In this document: piece by piece, positions 26,989-38,247 of the stretch
Numbering within the stretch: the stretch's first letter is position 1
How the letters are laid out: the number at the start of each line of letters is the position of its first letter
Assembly (NCBI GenBank): GCA_022578965.1
Contig: MU400510.1
Span: 62,001-126,000, forward strand
Reading direction: 5' to 3'
Length of the DNA: 64,000 bases
DNA from: Xylaria sp. FL1777
Taxonomy: Eukaryota; Ascomycota; Sordariomycetes; Xylariales; Xylariaceae
Made by a program: the position numbers and the translations under genes
The notes under the pieces: generated by a model
The model's database searches: none
Told to the model about the DNA's origin: nothing
What the model saw: only the letters and a program-made list of their open reading frames with translations

Positions 26989-27844
26989 ATGGCGGAATCT
27001 GGTCATGATTTTTCCAGTTCAGATCAACCATCAAATCCACCTCCCGTTAAGTCCCCAGCACATTACCGCGATATCGCTTCAATCAATAGATCCAACATAT
27101 CTTCTGATCTTAGCGGCTTGAATTCATCTACGGAACACGATCAAATGTTTGAACTAGCTAGTTCTATCAAGCAAGAGGTCTCCTGTGAAAGACGGGTTGA
27201 CAGAGCACTGAATAATGAGGATAACGCTCATCAAGCTGACTCGAAAACAGAGTCGGTAAACTTGTTCTCTCACCTTCAAAAAGCCACAACTTCTGAAGAA
27301 GTGGAAGTTCTCAGTTCCCATCAGTCTACTGGAGTAGATATACTAGGAGAATTGGGGCAAAGACTATGTTCAAATACGAAATACATTAACACTGCACGGA
27401 TGTCGTCTATCCATGCCCTCATGAAAAGAGTTAACACTCCTCGAACAGTGCTTGGTGTCGTTGGTGGGACCGGCCATGGTAAAAGCTCACTCATTAATGC
27501 TCTACTAGAAGAAACTAAACTGGTTAGTATCTTTTGGAACTGTCTACTCTCTTTGCGGCGTGTCGCAGATACAGTTGCCCAACCTGCAATTCCATGCTTT
27601 TCATTCTTTCATTTTAACGTTTTACCATGCACGGTAACTACTAACTCCAGACTACTACATAGGTGCCGACCAATTGTTTCAGGGCCTGCACTGCAGTCGT
27701 CACGGAAATATCATGGAATCCCTCAGATAACCCTGATCATCGATATACTGCAGAGGTTGAGTTCATTTCTATAGAAGACTGGGATCTTGAGCTGGAATAT
27801 CTAGTGCATGATCTAGTTTCATCATCCGGGGAAGTGTCTAGCGA
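26989..27844 (+). pseudogene. 5' part of a SLIP-GC/NUGGC-like large GTPase gene, cut by a retrotransposon
   Basis: Exon 1 (26989-27522, 178 codons) and the first part of exon 2 (27663-27844), separated by a 140-bp intron with a GTTAGT donor. Exon 1 begins with about 130 low-complexity, Ser-rich residues, then the P-loop GGTGHGKSSLINALL at residues 159-173 (G1 motif). Exon 2 starts PTNCFRACTAVVTEI, the threonine-containing switch segment typical of SLIP-GC-like GTPases. The family is dynamin-like in its G domain; the vertebrate member is nuclear, and fungal roles are unknown. The frame stops being native at 27845, within codon 239, where the LTR begins; translation would run into the LTR and end after about 35 foreign residues. 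No other lesion is seen. Confidence 0.9.
27840..27844. repeat. target-site duplication AGCGA, left copy
   Basis: AGCGA directly precedes the TG of the 5' LTR and is repeated directly after the CA of the 3' LTR at 34716-34720. The host reading frame needs only one copy (AGC GAC), which proves the duplication. Confidence 0.95.
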
Positions 27845-28134
27845 TGTCAGACGGACATTGACCCACAACCGGTCTCGGGCCATTACCACCCGAACCAGCG
27901 CGTATAAAGTCAAACCATTGGTCTATAATAGTCACCTGTAATATAGTTGCATATGCAGCAACCTAACAGCTAAGGAAGTCCTAGATTGTATAGCGGCCCA
28001 ATGGGCATAAATAAGCTAGAATATTCCTACGTATAAAGGACAGAAAAAAACTATAGCTTTAAGACCCCTAAAGAATTATTAGTTAAATAACAATATAACT
28101 AAGTTTTAAGCCTTCTATTAAAGCCCTTGTTATA
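27845..28134. repeat. 5' LTR, 290 bp
   Basis: Begins TGTCAGACGGACATTG, nearly unmutated for its first 170 bases, then shows increasing C-to-T and G-to-A change towards the interior; its end reads TGTTATA where the 3' LTR has TGTCACA. Confidence 0.95.
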
Positions 28135-31100
28135 AATAATTCTTTATCTTTTAAAAATACTACTTATTTATAACAGACTTAAGCTATATATTTATTTTTA
28201 TACTTAGCTATATATATATTTTTTTTTATTTATTAGCTATATAACTAGTTTAGGTTAATAAGCTTGTTTAGCTTTTAGCAAAGATTTTTATTATTTAGCT
28301 TTAAAACAAAGACTTAAAAAAAAAAAACTTTAATAAAAAGGATTTAAAAAAATCAAGCAGCAAAAAAAGAAGCAAACTTAGTACCTTACAAAAGAAACTA
28401 AAAAACGCTAATTATAATTTTAAGCTTACTGCAGAAAAACTTAATAAACTATATTTTTTTGCATAATTATATAACTTTTTAGCTACTTTAGAACTTATAT
28501 ATAATAAACAATTGCTTAGTTTTTTTAAAAACTTTTTTTTTATTAAATAAATATTTAATTTTATTAACTTTTTTGCATAAAAAGCAAAAAAGGCTAAAAA
28601 GAAAACATAAAATAATATAACTAGGTTAATTATTTAAAAAAAAAAAGCAAACCTTAATAATATTTTTATATTTTATAACTTTTTTATGTTTAATAATATA
28701 AATAATAAAGATTTTATAATATTAAATATTATAATTGCAAACTTATTTAAATAGCTAATAAAAATCTATAAGCAAATATAACTTGCTTATAGTAATATAT
28801 AAGCTTTTATAAAATATATAAAATCTATAAGCTAAGCATAACGTTATAAGTTATTTATAATATATAAAGCAATTTAAATTATATATAACTTTGTTATAAA
28901 ATTTTTTTAAATTTAAACTAAAGCAATATAAAACTAAATTAAGAAGTTTTAGCAAAAAATAATCCAAAAAAGTATTATTTTTTTTAAAAAAGTATAAAAA
29001 ACTATTGCTTAACTAGCTACTAATGCTTAAGCAAAAAAACAAGCTATTATTTAATTAAAAAAAATAGCTAACTATTATTATTATACCTTTAATATTTTTT
29101 AAAAAAAAATAGCTAAACAAAAACAAGCTTGCTAAAAAAACTAAAAAATAATTAATAGCTAAACAACTATAAAAAACAAACAAATTAATTAACTATTTAA
29201 CTGTTTTTATGCTAATTTATTTTAATTAAAAAAGCTTTGCGTATATATATAAGCTGCTTTTATTAAATTTTATAACTAGCTAAATAATTATTAATAGCTA
29301 AATGTAGATTTAATTATAAAAAAGCTTTAATTATAAAGTATTATTACTAGTTTTGCAAGCTAACTTTTTATAAAGTGATTAATTTTTAAAAAAAAGCTTT
29401 AAAAGCAAATTATAAATAAAACATTATAAGCTACTTAAGCTTGCTTTATTATTAAAGCTTTAAAAGCTTAATATATAGCTACTTGTGTTATATTTAAAGT
29501 TGTTATAAAATTAGCTTTTAATAAAAATTTTAAGTTTATTATAAAGTTTGCTTTAAAAGAAAACTTTAATAACTTTAATAAAAACAACAATTCTTTTACA
29601 AAAAAACTACTTTGCGGTTTTTTTAAAGAACTGCTTAAGAGCTTATAAAGGCTAACTAGAAAAAATAGCAATTTAAATAACAAATTACTTTTTAAAACGT
29701 ATAATTGCTTTATAAAAGCTATTTTAAAAGCAATTAATAATTTTACGCTTAGTGTAATTACTTTTAACTTTGTTTAATTAAACAAGCTATAAACTTATAG
29801 CAATAAAAACTTTACTAAGTTTTTATTATAGTAGCAAAAAGTACAAAACTATATAAAAACGTATATAAAAAGCTTTCTTTTAAATAAGCACTAAATTAAC
29901 TAAATTAGTTCTTTTTTAATAAATAAAGCTTTGCTATAGTACTAATTATGCTAAAAATAAGTTTGTTAAGTTAGTATTATTAACAATTAAATAGCTTATT
30001 AAGTAGTTATAAAAGCCTGCTTTAAAAACTTATTAGCTATTTTTTAATTAGCAAATAAACTAATAAAAGTAATATATAAAAGTAATATAGCTTAGTTTTT
30101 TACTAAAGTTTTTAATTTTAATAATTTTATAAAATAGTTTAAACTTATGTTTTAAACTTTTATTATAAAACGCTTACTAAAAAAATTAACTAGAATAATG
30201 TATTATATGCATAAAACAATACTATAAAACAATAATAATTTTTTAAATGCTATTTAAAAAGTTAGCATAATTTATAAAAATATGTTAGCATATTTAAGTT
30301 TTTCTTTAAAAAGTAAGCTTAGTTTAAAAAAAAAGCCTTTAAAACTAAGCTAATTTAACTATAGCAAAAAAAATCGCTTTTGCTTAAACTAAAATTTATT
30401 CTTAAAAAGTAAGTCAAGCAATAATAAAAAATTTAACAAATCTATTAAAGTAACATTAAACCTAAAAAACAAAAAGTAAGCTAATATTATTGCAGCTTTT
30501 AAAAGTATAAACTAAGCTATAGTTAACTAACAAAAGAAAAATAAAGTTAACTGTTAGTAATGCAATTAAAACAACTATTATATTTTAGCTTGCTATACAA
30601 AAAAAAATATTACTAAAAAAAAACTACTTTTAGCTTTTAAAAAAACTTTTACTGCTAAACAAAAAACTATTAAAAAAAAGCTTGCTTTAAGCGTAACTAA
30701 AAAAGCTAAAATTAATGCAATTATAATAAATATGCTTGCATTTTAGTTTATAAAGCTAAATAACTTTAATTTGGATTTTTAATAAGTTTTTATAAAGCAC
30801 TACATAAAAATAATTAGCTTATAAAAAGTAATTCTGCTTATATATACAACTTAAAGCATAACAAAAACTAATTAAATAATTTAGCTAAACAAAAAAATTA
30901 AAAGCTTTAATTAAATTATTAATTTATTATTTTTATAACTTTTTTATATAATAATTAAGAACATTTTATATAAGTACTTTTAAATATAAAAAATATAGTT
31001 TTAATAATATTAATTAATAAAACAAAACAATAAAAGCTATTTTTTATTAAGCAGTTATAGCTTTAGTTTATAATAGCTTTTAATGTATTATACGTATAAA

Positions 31101-34100
31101 AAGCCGGAAAATATTATACAAAAAAAATAGTTTTTTGCTACTAAAAAAATTACTTTACTTGTTTTAGCTTTAAATTTAGCAAGCTTAATAGCAATTATAA
31201 TATGTTATTTCTTTAGTAATAGCTAAAATAGCACTTTTTTGCTTGCTTTTTTAAAAAAGCAAACAAAATTACTTTTTTTTTTAAGCATTACTAAAAATAC
31301 TATATAAATTAGGCTTTACTTAACCTAAAAATAGCTAAAATCATAGCAATTTTATTAAATAAAGCAATAAAAAACGCATTAAACTAAGTTTTAAAAAAAT
31401 TTAAAGAATTTTTATTTATTATAGTAAAAGCAATAGTATAAAAGCTGCTAAACTATTAACTATAAAACTATGCAATTAATATAATTAAAAGCAAAACAGC
31501 TTTTTAAAAACCTTTTTATGCTATAAGCAATTAAAAGCTTAATACTTTAAAACTATAATTAAAAAACATGCTAAAAACATAATATATTAAAAAATTTACT
31601 TTATTATATAACGCTTTTTTTATGTTTATAAAAAAAAAAAACCTTAATAATTTTTTTAAACTAGTTATAAACTATTGAAAACTTAATGCAGTTATAGTAC
31701 TTATTTAATACTTTATCTTTTTAATTTTAAAATTATAAGCCTGCTTTAAAACAGCTAAATAGTTTTTAAAAATAAACTTTAAGTTAAAATTTTATTTTAT
31801 AAAAATTAAAAAAAAACACAAATAAAAAACGGCCTTTTGCTATAAATATAAACTATTTAAATATATAGTTATGCTAATAAAACTAATTAATGCTTTTATA
31901 ACCTTTTAGTTAATAATAAACTATATTTTTTATAACTTTATTAATGCTAAATTATTAGTATACCTTAATAATTTTTTTATATATATTAATACTTAAAAAA
32001 AACATAACTAACTAATTAAAGAAATACTATAATAATTTATTAAGCATAATTTAGCTGTTGCGCTATAAAAGTGCAAATAGCAAGTATAAAAAGTTAAGTT
32101 TTTAAGCTATATTATAAACTTAAAAAGTATTTTTATAGCGTAAAACAAAGTAAACTGCATTATTTAATAAAAACTTTTAAGCACTTTAAAAAAATTATAG
32201 TAGTTTATTAGCTTTGCTAATTTTTACTAAAGGTTTATTTAAAAGTTTTTTTTAATTATAAAACTACTTATAAATGCTAATAAAATGAACCAAAAGTAAT
32301 AAAAATAAACAAACGTTATAAATAAAGCTTTTTTTAAACTAAAATATAGATTTACTACTGCTTTTATTTTAGTTTATTTTAATTTATTTTAAGTAGTATA
32401 CATAAAAATTAATGCTTTTAATTTTGTTTTTAGTGCAGTGTTATTTTAAAAAAATAATAATAAAAAACTATATTTTATAACGTTTTATTTTTAAAAACTT
32501 ATGCTTACAAAAATAAACTATAAAATATATAATAAAAAATTATTTGCTATAGTAAATTTATTTAACTAATAACATTAGTACTTTAAAAGCACTAAACATT
32601 AAATCAAAATTTACTTGGACTATTAAAACTTGTTATATTTTATTACTGCTAAAGTACTAAATTAATAGCAAGCTAAGTAAGCTTAACAACTAGCAATATA
32701 TTAGTTTATTATTAACTATAAGCTAAAATAGCTTAATAAAAAAGCTAACATTATATTATGCTTTTTTTAATACTGCTTTAAGAAAAAAAAAAATAAAAAC
32801 TAGCTAATTAAGTTAGTTTTATAAAATAAGCATTTTTTGCATAATAAAAAAACTATGTTTAATATAATAGCATTAGTACTGCTTATTTTAAAACAACTTT
32901 GCAGTTTTTTTATACTGAACTAGCTGCTAAAATTTATTAAAAAGATTAAAAAAGCAGCTAAAAATAACCTAAAATATATAATTTAAAAAAAAAAACCCTT
33001 TAAAAATATAAAACTTTAAAACAACCTTTTATATAAAAAAAAACATTTATAAATACTTACTACTATTTAATAAAATATAATAAAATTTAAACATAATATA
33101 AAGATAGCAAAACATATAAGCATAAATAAAACATTAAAACTTATTACTTAGAACTTTTAATAATTAAACATTAAAAAAACTATACAAAAATTTGTTTATA
33201 AATGTTTTAATTGCTAATAAAATAAAGCGCTACGCTATATACTTTATAAATTTTTATAACTTATAAAACTATACTACGTTTTATAGTAGTTAATTGTAAT
33301 AAACTTTATTATAAACTTACTTTTTTTTAATAAATGTAATTTTATATAAATAATAGTAAATCTTTTTACAAAAATAAAACATTTTATTTTATTAAAGGTT
33401 AACAAAAAAAAAACTAAAAACTTAATTAAAATATTTGCAAAATCTTATTAAAAACTATATAGTATATTTCTTAATATTATTTCTAATAAAAATTTTAAGT
33501 TTATAAGCTATTTTTAAAAGGATTTTTTAAAGCTTATTAAAATTAAACCTTAAATAAGTACTGCTTTTTATTTTTAAATTAACAGTTAAATAAAACAACT
33601 TAATTAAATCTTTAAAATATACTTAAAAGCGTTTATAAATTATAAAATAACTAATTAAGAAAACTTTTTACTAACTGTAAAGTTTGCATATAATAATGCT
33701 ATATTTATTTTAACTTATATATTTTTGTTTTATATTAACTATAGCTTTTACTTAGTAATATATAACTTATTTTTAAGTGTACTACGTAATTTAGCTAGTA
33801 ACTTATATGTTTATTAAATAATTAAAGTTTATAAAAAAGCTAAGCTATAGCTAAACAAATTTAAATAACAAATAAAAAAATAAACAAATAAAAAACAACA
33901 AAAAATACTGCTTTATAAACTTAACTAGTTAGTTATATTAAATATATATTATATTAAAACTAAAAAACCTGCTAAAAAACTAAACAAAAAAATGTTAAGA
34001 TTTTTTAAAATCTAAAAAGTAATTTCTTTTATTGCTATTAAGCTATTATTACTTAAAAGTTAAAAAATCTACAATTTATTTTACGTTTTATTTATTAAGC

Positions 34101-34425
34101 TTTATTATGCTAGCAATTAAGCATTGCTTAACTTTAACTAAGTTTTACAAAAAGCACTTTTAATTAAAGCAAAAAATTACTAAATAAAAAAAATTAAGAA
34201 CTTTATAAAAACCTAAAAAAATATTAAATATTTAGTTAAGTAAAAAAGTTAGCTAGCTAAATAATACTAAACTTAAGAACTTTTTAATTATATGTTTATT
34301 AATAGCACTAAAGCTTTTATATAAAACTTTTATTAATATAATTTTAGCAACCTAACAAACTTCCAAAATCTAAATTAAAGATTTTAACATTACTTAAAGT
34401 TAAGCTTAAAAAAAAAAAAAAATAG
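28135..34425. other. AT-saturated interior of the retrotransposon
   Basis: About 6.3 kb made nearly only of A and T, with the remaining C mostly in GC or AC dinucleotides (AGCT, TGCA, AACT, AACA). TC and its complement GA are strikingly rare: several 60-base lines (29041-29280) have none. This is the product of very heavy cytosine-to-thymine mutation on both strands. No open frame over 71 codons exists, and those present are chance. Confidence 0.92.
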
Positions 34426-34715
34426 TATTAAACAAACATTAATTTATAACTAGTTTTAGGCTATTACTACTTAAACTAGCACATATAAAGTCAGACCATT
34501 AGTTTATAATAATTACCTGTAATATAGTTGCATATGCGGCAACTTAACAGCTAAGGAAGTCCTAGATTGTATAGCAGCCCAATGGGCATAAATAGGCCAG
34601 AATATTCCCACGTACGAAGGACGGGAAGAAACCATGGCCTTGAGACCCCTAGAGAATTATTAGTTGAATAGCAATATGACTAAGTTCCAAGCCCTCTACT
34701 AGAGCCCTTGTCACA
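34426..34715. repeat. 3' LTR, 290 bp
   Basis: The mirror image in mutation of the 5' LTR. Its first 60 bases are heavily altered (TATTAAACAA where the 5' LTR has TGTCAGACGG), while the last 170 look intact and end TTGTCACA. The two copies line up without gaps over 290 bases. Confidence 0.95.
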
Positions 34716-34720
34716 AGCGA
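34716..34720. repeat. target-site duplication AGCGA, right copy
   Basis: Directly follows the terminal CA of the 3' LTR; matches 27840-27844. Confidence 0.95.
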
Positions 34721-37700
34721 CGGGCAACTCGAGAAGTCCGATGCTGACATTGCATGGGCCAAAATCAAAGCAGTCTATCCTGAAGTAAGCATGCAAGCTA
34801 TAGGTATTACTGACTTTAAGAAACTTGCAGGTCATTCTACTGTCGGGACTTTACTTAGCACTACAAAGGAAATACATAGGCGAACAGCTAGTGAGCTGTA
34901 TGACGCTATCCAAATCTACGTAGACAGTAAGAAACCCAGTTCCACCCCTTTCGGCGAAGAAACCAACGGCGGATGGAGAATGGAACTCTGGCCGCTTGTC
35001 AAGGTCGTTCGAATCTATACCAAGGCCGATGTACTTTCTACTGGTGCTGTAATTGTTGACCTTGTAAGTGCATCTAGAGCCCATTTCACCATTTCATTTC
35101 CCACGAAGATGACACTTCATTTTTGTTGTTGCTATTAATATATTAGCACTCCTGCTATACCACGTTATATCTCCTTAAGGTGTTTTCTTTAGCTTCTTTT
35201 TTTCCTTTCACATATTAAGAAGGTGTTCTTTTATAGCCGATCATTTGTATTGATTGAGTCTTTCACTATGATTTTGTGCCTTTACTAAATCTATATTAGC
35301 CTGGCGTACAGGACTCCAATGCAGCCCGGGAAGCAGTTGCTGGAAAGTATATCGAGAAGTGCAATGGTCTATGGGTGGTGTCGATGATTACCCGGGCTGT
35401 TGATTATCAAGCAGCTCAGGAGCTTCTTGGCACGAGATTCAAACAGCAACTACAGCTCGACGGGAATTACTCTAATGTAACGTTTGTGTGTTCCAAGACA
35501 GATGACATCAATTTCGATGAAGCAGCCGATGGTTTAGGACTGAACGAAACGTTCCAGAAATTAGACAAAGTTAAACATAGCTTGTCTACATTGAAAACAT
35601 CTTTGGAACTTGAGAAATTTAAAGAACGGAAAAACGCAATCTCAGTATATGCTGAAGAGGTTGATAAGCACATCGACCGTTATGAAGAATTAAGATACGA
35701 CCAAGCAAAAGGGGAAACAGTTACACCGCCCAAGGAATATCCTAGAAATCATAAAATTGGAGTAGTTACCACGAGGTCTAGCAAACGACTCAGGGCAAAC
35801 ATGGATCAAGGGCCCCAAGATACCCAGTGGATCTCTACTGAAGACCGCTGGGGTGATTTGGAGAAAGATATGCCGAAGTTTCCAGCGGAATGCCATCTGA
35901 CATCTGAAGATATTCAATCAATGATTAAATACCTTAGATCTCAAAAAAGGTCAGCAATAGATGAGAAGAAAAAGCTCCAGGAAAAGATCGATAATGGAGA
36001 GGTTAGTACTTTCATCCACCCAGTAATTTTTGTTTCTAGTATTTTTTGATTTATGTTTCATCGACCAAGATCAATAACTTCAAATGCCTAATTAGATTCG
36101 CCTTGTGTGCCTCGAAGAGGAGGTCTCGGAACTTGAAGAGGAACTGAAGGTAGCATGTGTCTCTCAACGAAATAATCTCTCCCGCCAAACTATCCGCGCC
36201 CAATTTGCCCTCGGTTTAAAAGAGTGAGTGAAAAAACTTATCTATGTTGATCCTTTCCTTAATTGTATCTAACAGGCAAATAGGCTCGATGAGTACGAAG
36301 CCGAGCGCATTGATCCTAACAGCTTTGACCCAGAAAAATCTTTGCGGGATTACGCTGAAGTTGGACGTTCGTTACCTATATTTTGCGTTAGCAGTAAAGC
36401 CTACCAATCACTAGCTAAATGCAAGCAAGTGGACGGTTTCTGCAATATGGATGCCACAGAAATTCCGCAGCTCCGGGCGCATGCGAAAAAGTTGACAGAG
36501 GCAACACGTATTCGCGATATGAAGTCATTCCTGAACGACCTGGCTCAAACTTTCAACTCTCTATACTTGTGGTCATCTAAAAAGGGACCTGAGTTTTATC
36601 TAACTGACGAGGAAAGGAAGGCCGAGATGAAATATGTGAAAGAGCAAGTAAATCAGTTAGAAAAGGTAAGATGTGTTCCTTTTTTATTGACAATTAGATT
36701 AACTGTAATAGCGGCTTCAATTAGCCAACGACGATTTTTCTCGGCAGCTTAATAAAATTCTAGAAGCCCTCTTTCAGTTTTCTAAGACAGCAATTCTTCA
36801 TGCTGCTAAGTGCGCTCCAGATACTGCTCGCGGTTGGCCCTCTCGTAAACGAGGCGACAAAGGTCTATCTTGTACGAGCTACCGAGCAATACTACGTCGA
36901 AAGTAAGTTGCATATACCGGTAGCTTTCTTCTATAAAACGCTAACTTGTAGCAGTGGGGCATTCTCAGGTAGAAACGGCCCCCGAAATTTTAATGAAGGT
37001 TTGTAGTTATATTTCTTTTTCTTTCTGAAATAGACTGACGTTGTCAAAGACCTTGCGGCTCTATTACTGCAACAACTCAGCAAGCCCTGGGAGGCTACAT
37101 TTACTGAAAAGATCCCCGAGGCTTTGAAGGTGCATGCCACAACTTGTCAGGGACATCAAGAGTATATCCACGGCCTCATTAAGTCTCGCCTCCAGAATAG
37201 AGTTGCGTCCAATGGAATCATCGGCATGCTTCAGAATCAAGAGTACGCATTCCTGGGTTTTCATTTCTCCGTTGTGAATTTTGACCCCACGTTCAATAAG
37301 GAGTACTATTTTAACCATAAGTGGAATCCGCTAACAATTGCATTATCAAGTAAAATCCGGGTCACTAGACTTACCGACAAGATCACCGCATTTACATCTG
37401 ACGTTGAAAAATGGCAGCGGGAAGCGAATAGAGAATTTGCCTCCGCCATTCAGCGAAGGCTAAAGTCAAAGTATGAGGAACTAACTAAGGATAAGGGTAC
37501 ACAACCGATAAGTGCATTAAACAATTAAAATCATTTCCTAATCACTCTACAGGTCGTGGAGTGTTCGTACGCATCAAAAGTGGAATGGAGACCGAAATAG
37601 CGAAACATATGAGATCGATTTTCACCCATTCATGCAAGTCAGCGCAAGCCAAGCTATCCCATTTACTCGGGAGTATCCAAAGAGACCTAGAGGATCATAT

Positions 37701-37833
37701 AGGTATCATGCGAGAAGATATGATTTCAGACTACGTCAACGTCATCCTTGGGGCCGACAATTCGGAAGAGTCTAAGGTCGTTAGACAAAAGGTGTATGAG
37801 CTATTGAAGGAAGTTGATGGCCGTTTCCAATGA
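34721..37833 (+). pseudogene. 3' part of the SLIP-GC-like large GTPase gene
   Basis: The host gene resumes in frame at 34721 (second half of codon 239). Exons: 34721-35063, 35300-36001, 36096-36223, 36284-36665, 36748-36902, 36955-36998, 37050-37242, 37351-37496 and 37553-37833. The G3 motif DLPG (residues 352-355) spans the 35064-35299 intron; CSKTDD in exon 3 is the G4-like site. A long helical and coiled-coil region (KKKLQEKIDN, LEEEVSELEEEL) follows, then a conserved C-terminal block with ARGW...SYRAILRR and GAFSGRNGPRNF. With the 5' part the model has 1029 codons and no stop. Two introns are less sure: 36999-37049 needs a CTGAC branch and an AAG acceptor, and 37243-37350 is a multiple of three without a stop, so it could be coding. 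Separated from its promoter and ATG by 6.9 kb, this part is probably not translated as native protein. Confidence 0.88.
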
Positions 37834-38247
37834 GTATCTTCGAATGACAATGGGATTGAGGTACTCTGGAATGGCTGGATTGCCTAGGAATCCGATTTTG
37901 CTCTTGCTCTTGCACCGGACTGGCATAGTTGCTCCCTAGGCTTGGGACTAGAAATACGGTTGACTTTCTTTCCGCTGGACGGATTTAATGCCCCGTTCTT
38001 AAGGTTGCTGCCGCTTGGTCGTGAGCAAATGGGGAAAATACGAGGCTCATTCACGTAGATTTACTGGCAGTCCGTAGAGTTCCAATAAACTTACATTACC
38101 GAATTACCTACCCTTGCGTCCTTTCAAAGTAACGTGACAGTGAGTGTGAGGTCAGGCGATGTGCAATTCTGGAGATGGTACCCAGACACCTCGCTTTCAG
38201 AGCACGTCAGGTTCAACACCGTGTTCGCTACCCCCGTAAAAGCGACT
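37834..38247. other. intergenic, 414 bp, between convergent genes
   Basis: Separates the 3' ends of the GTPase gene (plus) and the small secreted-protein gene (minus). No feature seen apart from presumed 3' untranslated sequence. Confidence 0.5.

Larger units (their letters stand above)
27845..34715. mobile_element. LTR retrotransposon, 6871 bp, destroyed by RIP-like mutation
   Basis: Two directly repeated ends of identical length (290 bp, 27845-28134 and 34426-34715), TG...CA termini and a 5-bp AGCGA duplication define the element exactly. The interior is almost wholly A and T; no gag or pol motif survives and all frames are full of stops, so the superfamily and coding strand cannot be told from protein. 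A purine run (mostly A, about 34410-34425) stands just before the 3' LTR where a polypurine tract belongs, which would put the element in the plus orientation; this is weak because G-to-A mutation would make such a run by itself. No primer-binding site can be read after 28134. Every LTR difference I could align is a transition, with one or two that cannot be polarised. Confidence 0.95.

Noticed and set aside
29468..29683. 71-codon open frame rich in Leu, Phe and Lys in the AT block
   Set aside because: Composition is that of random A/T sequence; no motif, and the surrounding DNA is mutated transposon.
28135..34425. AT block as a centromere or mitochondrial insertion
   Set aside because: Exact LTRs, TG/CA ends and target duplication show it is one mutated retrotransposon.
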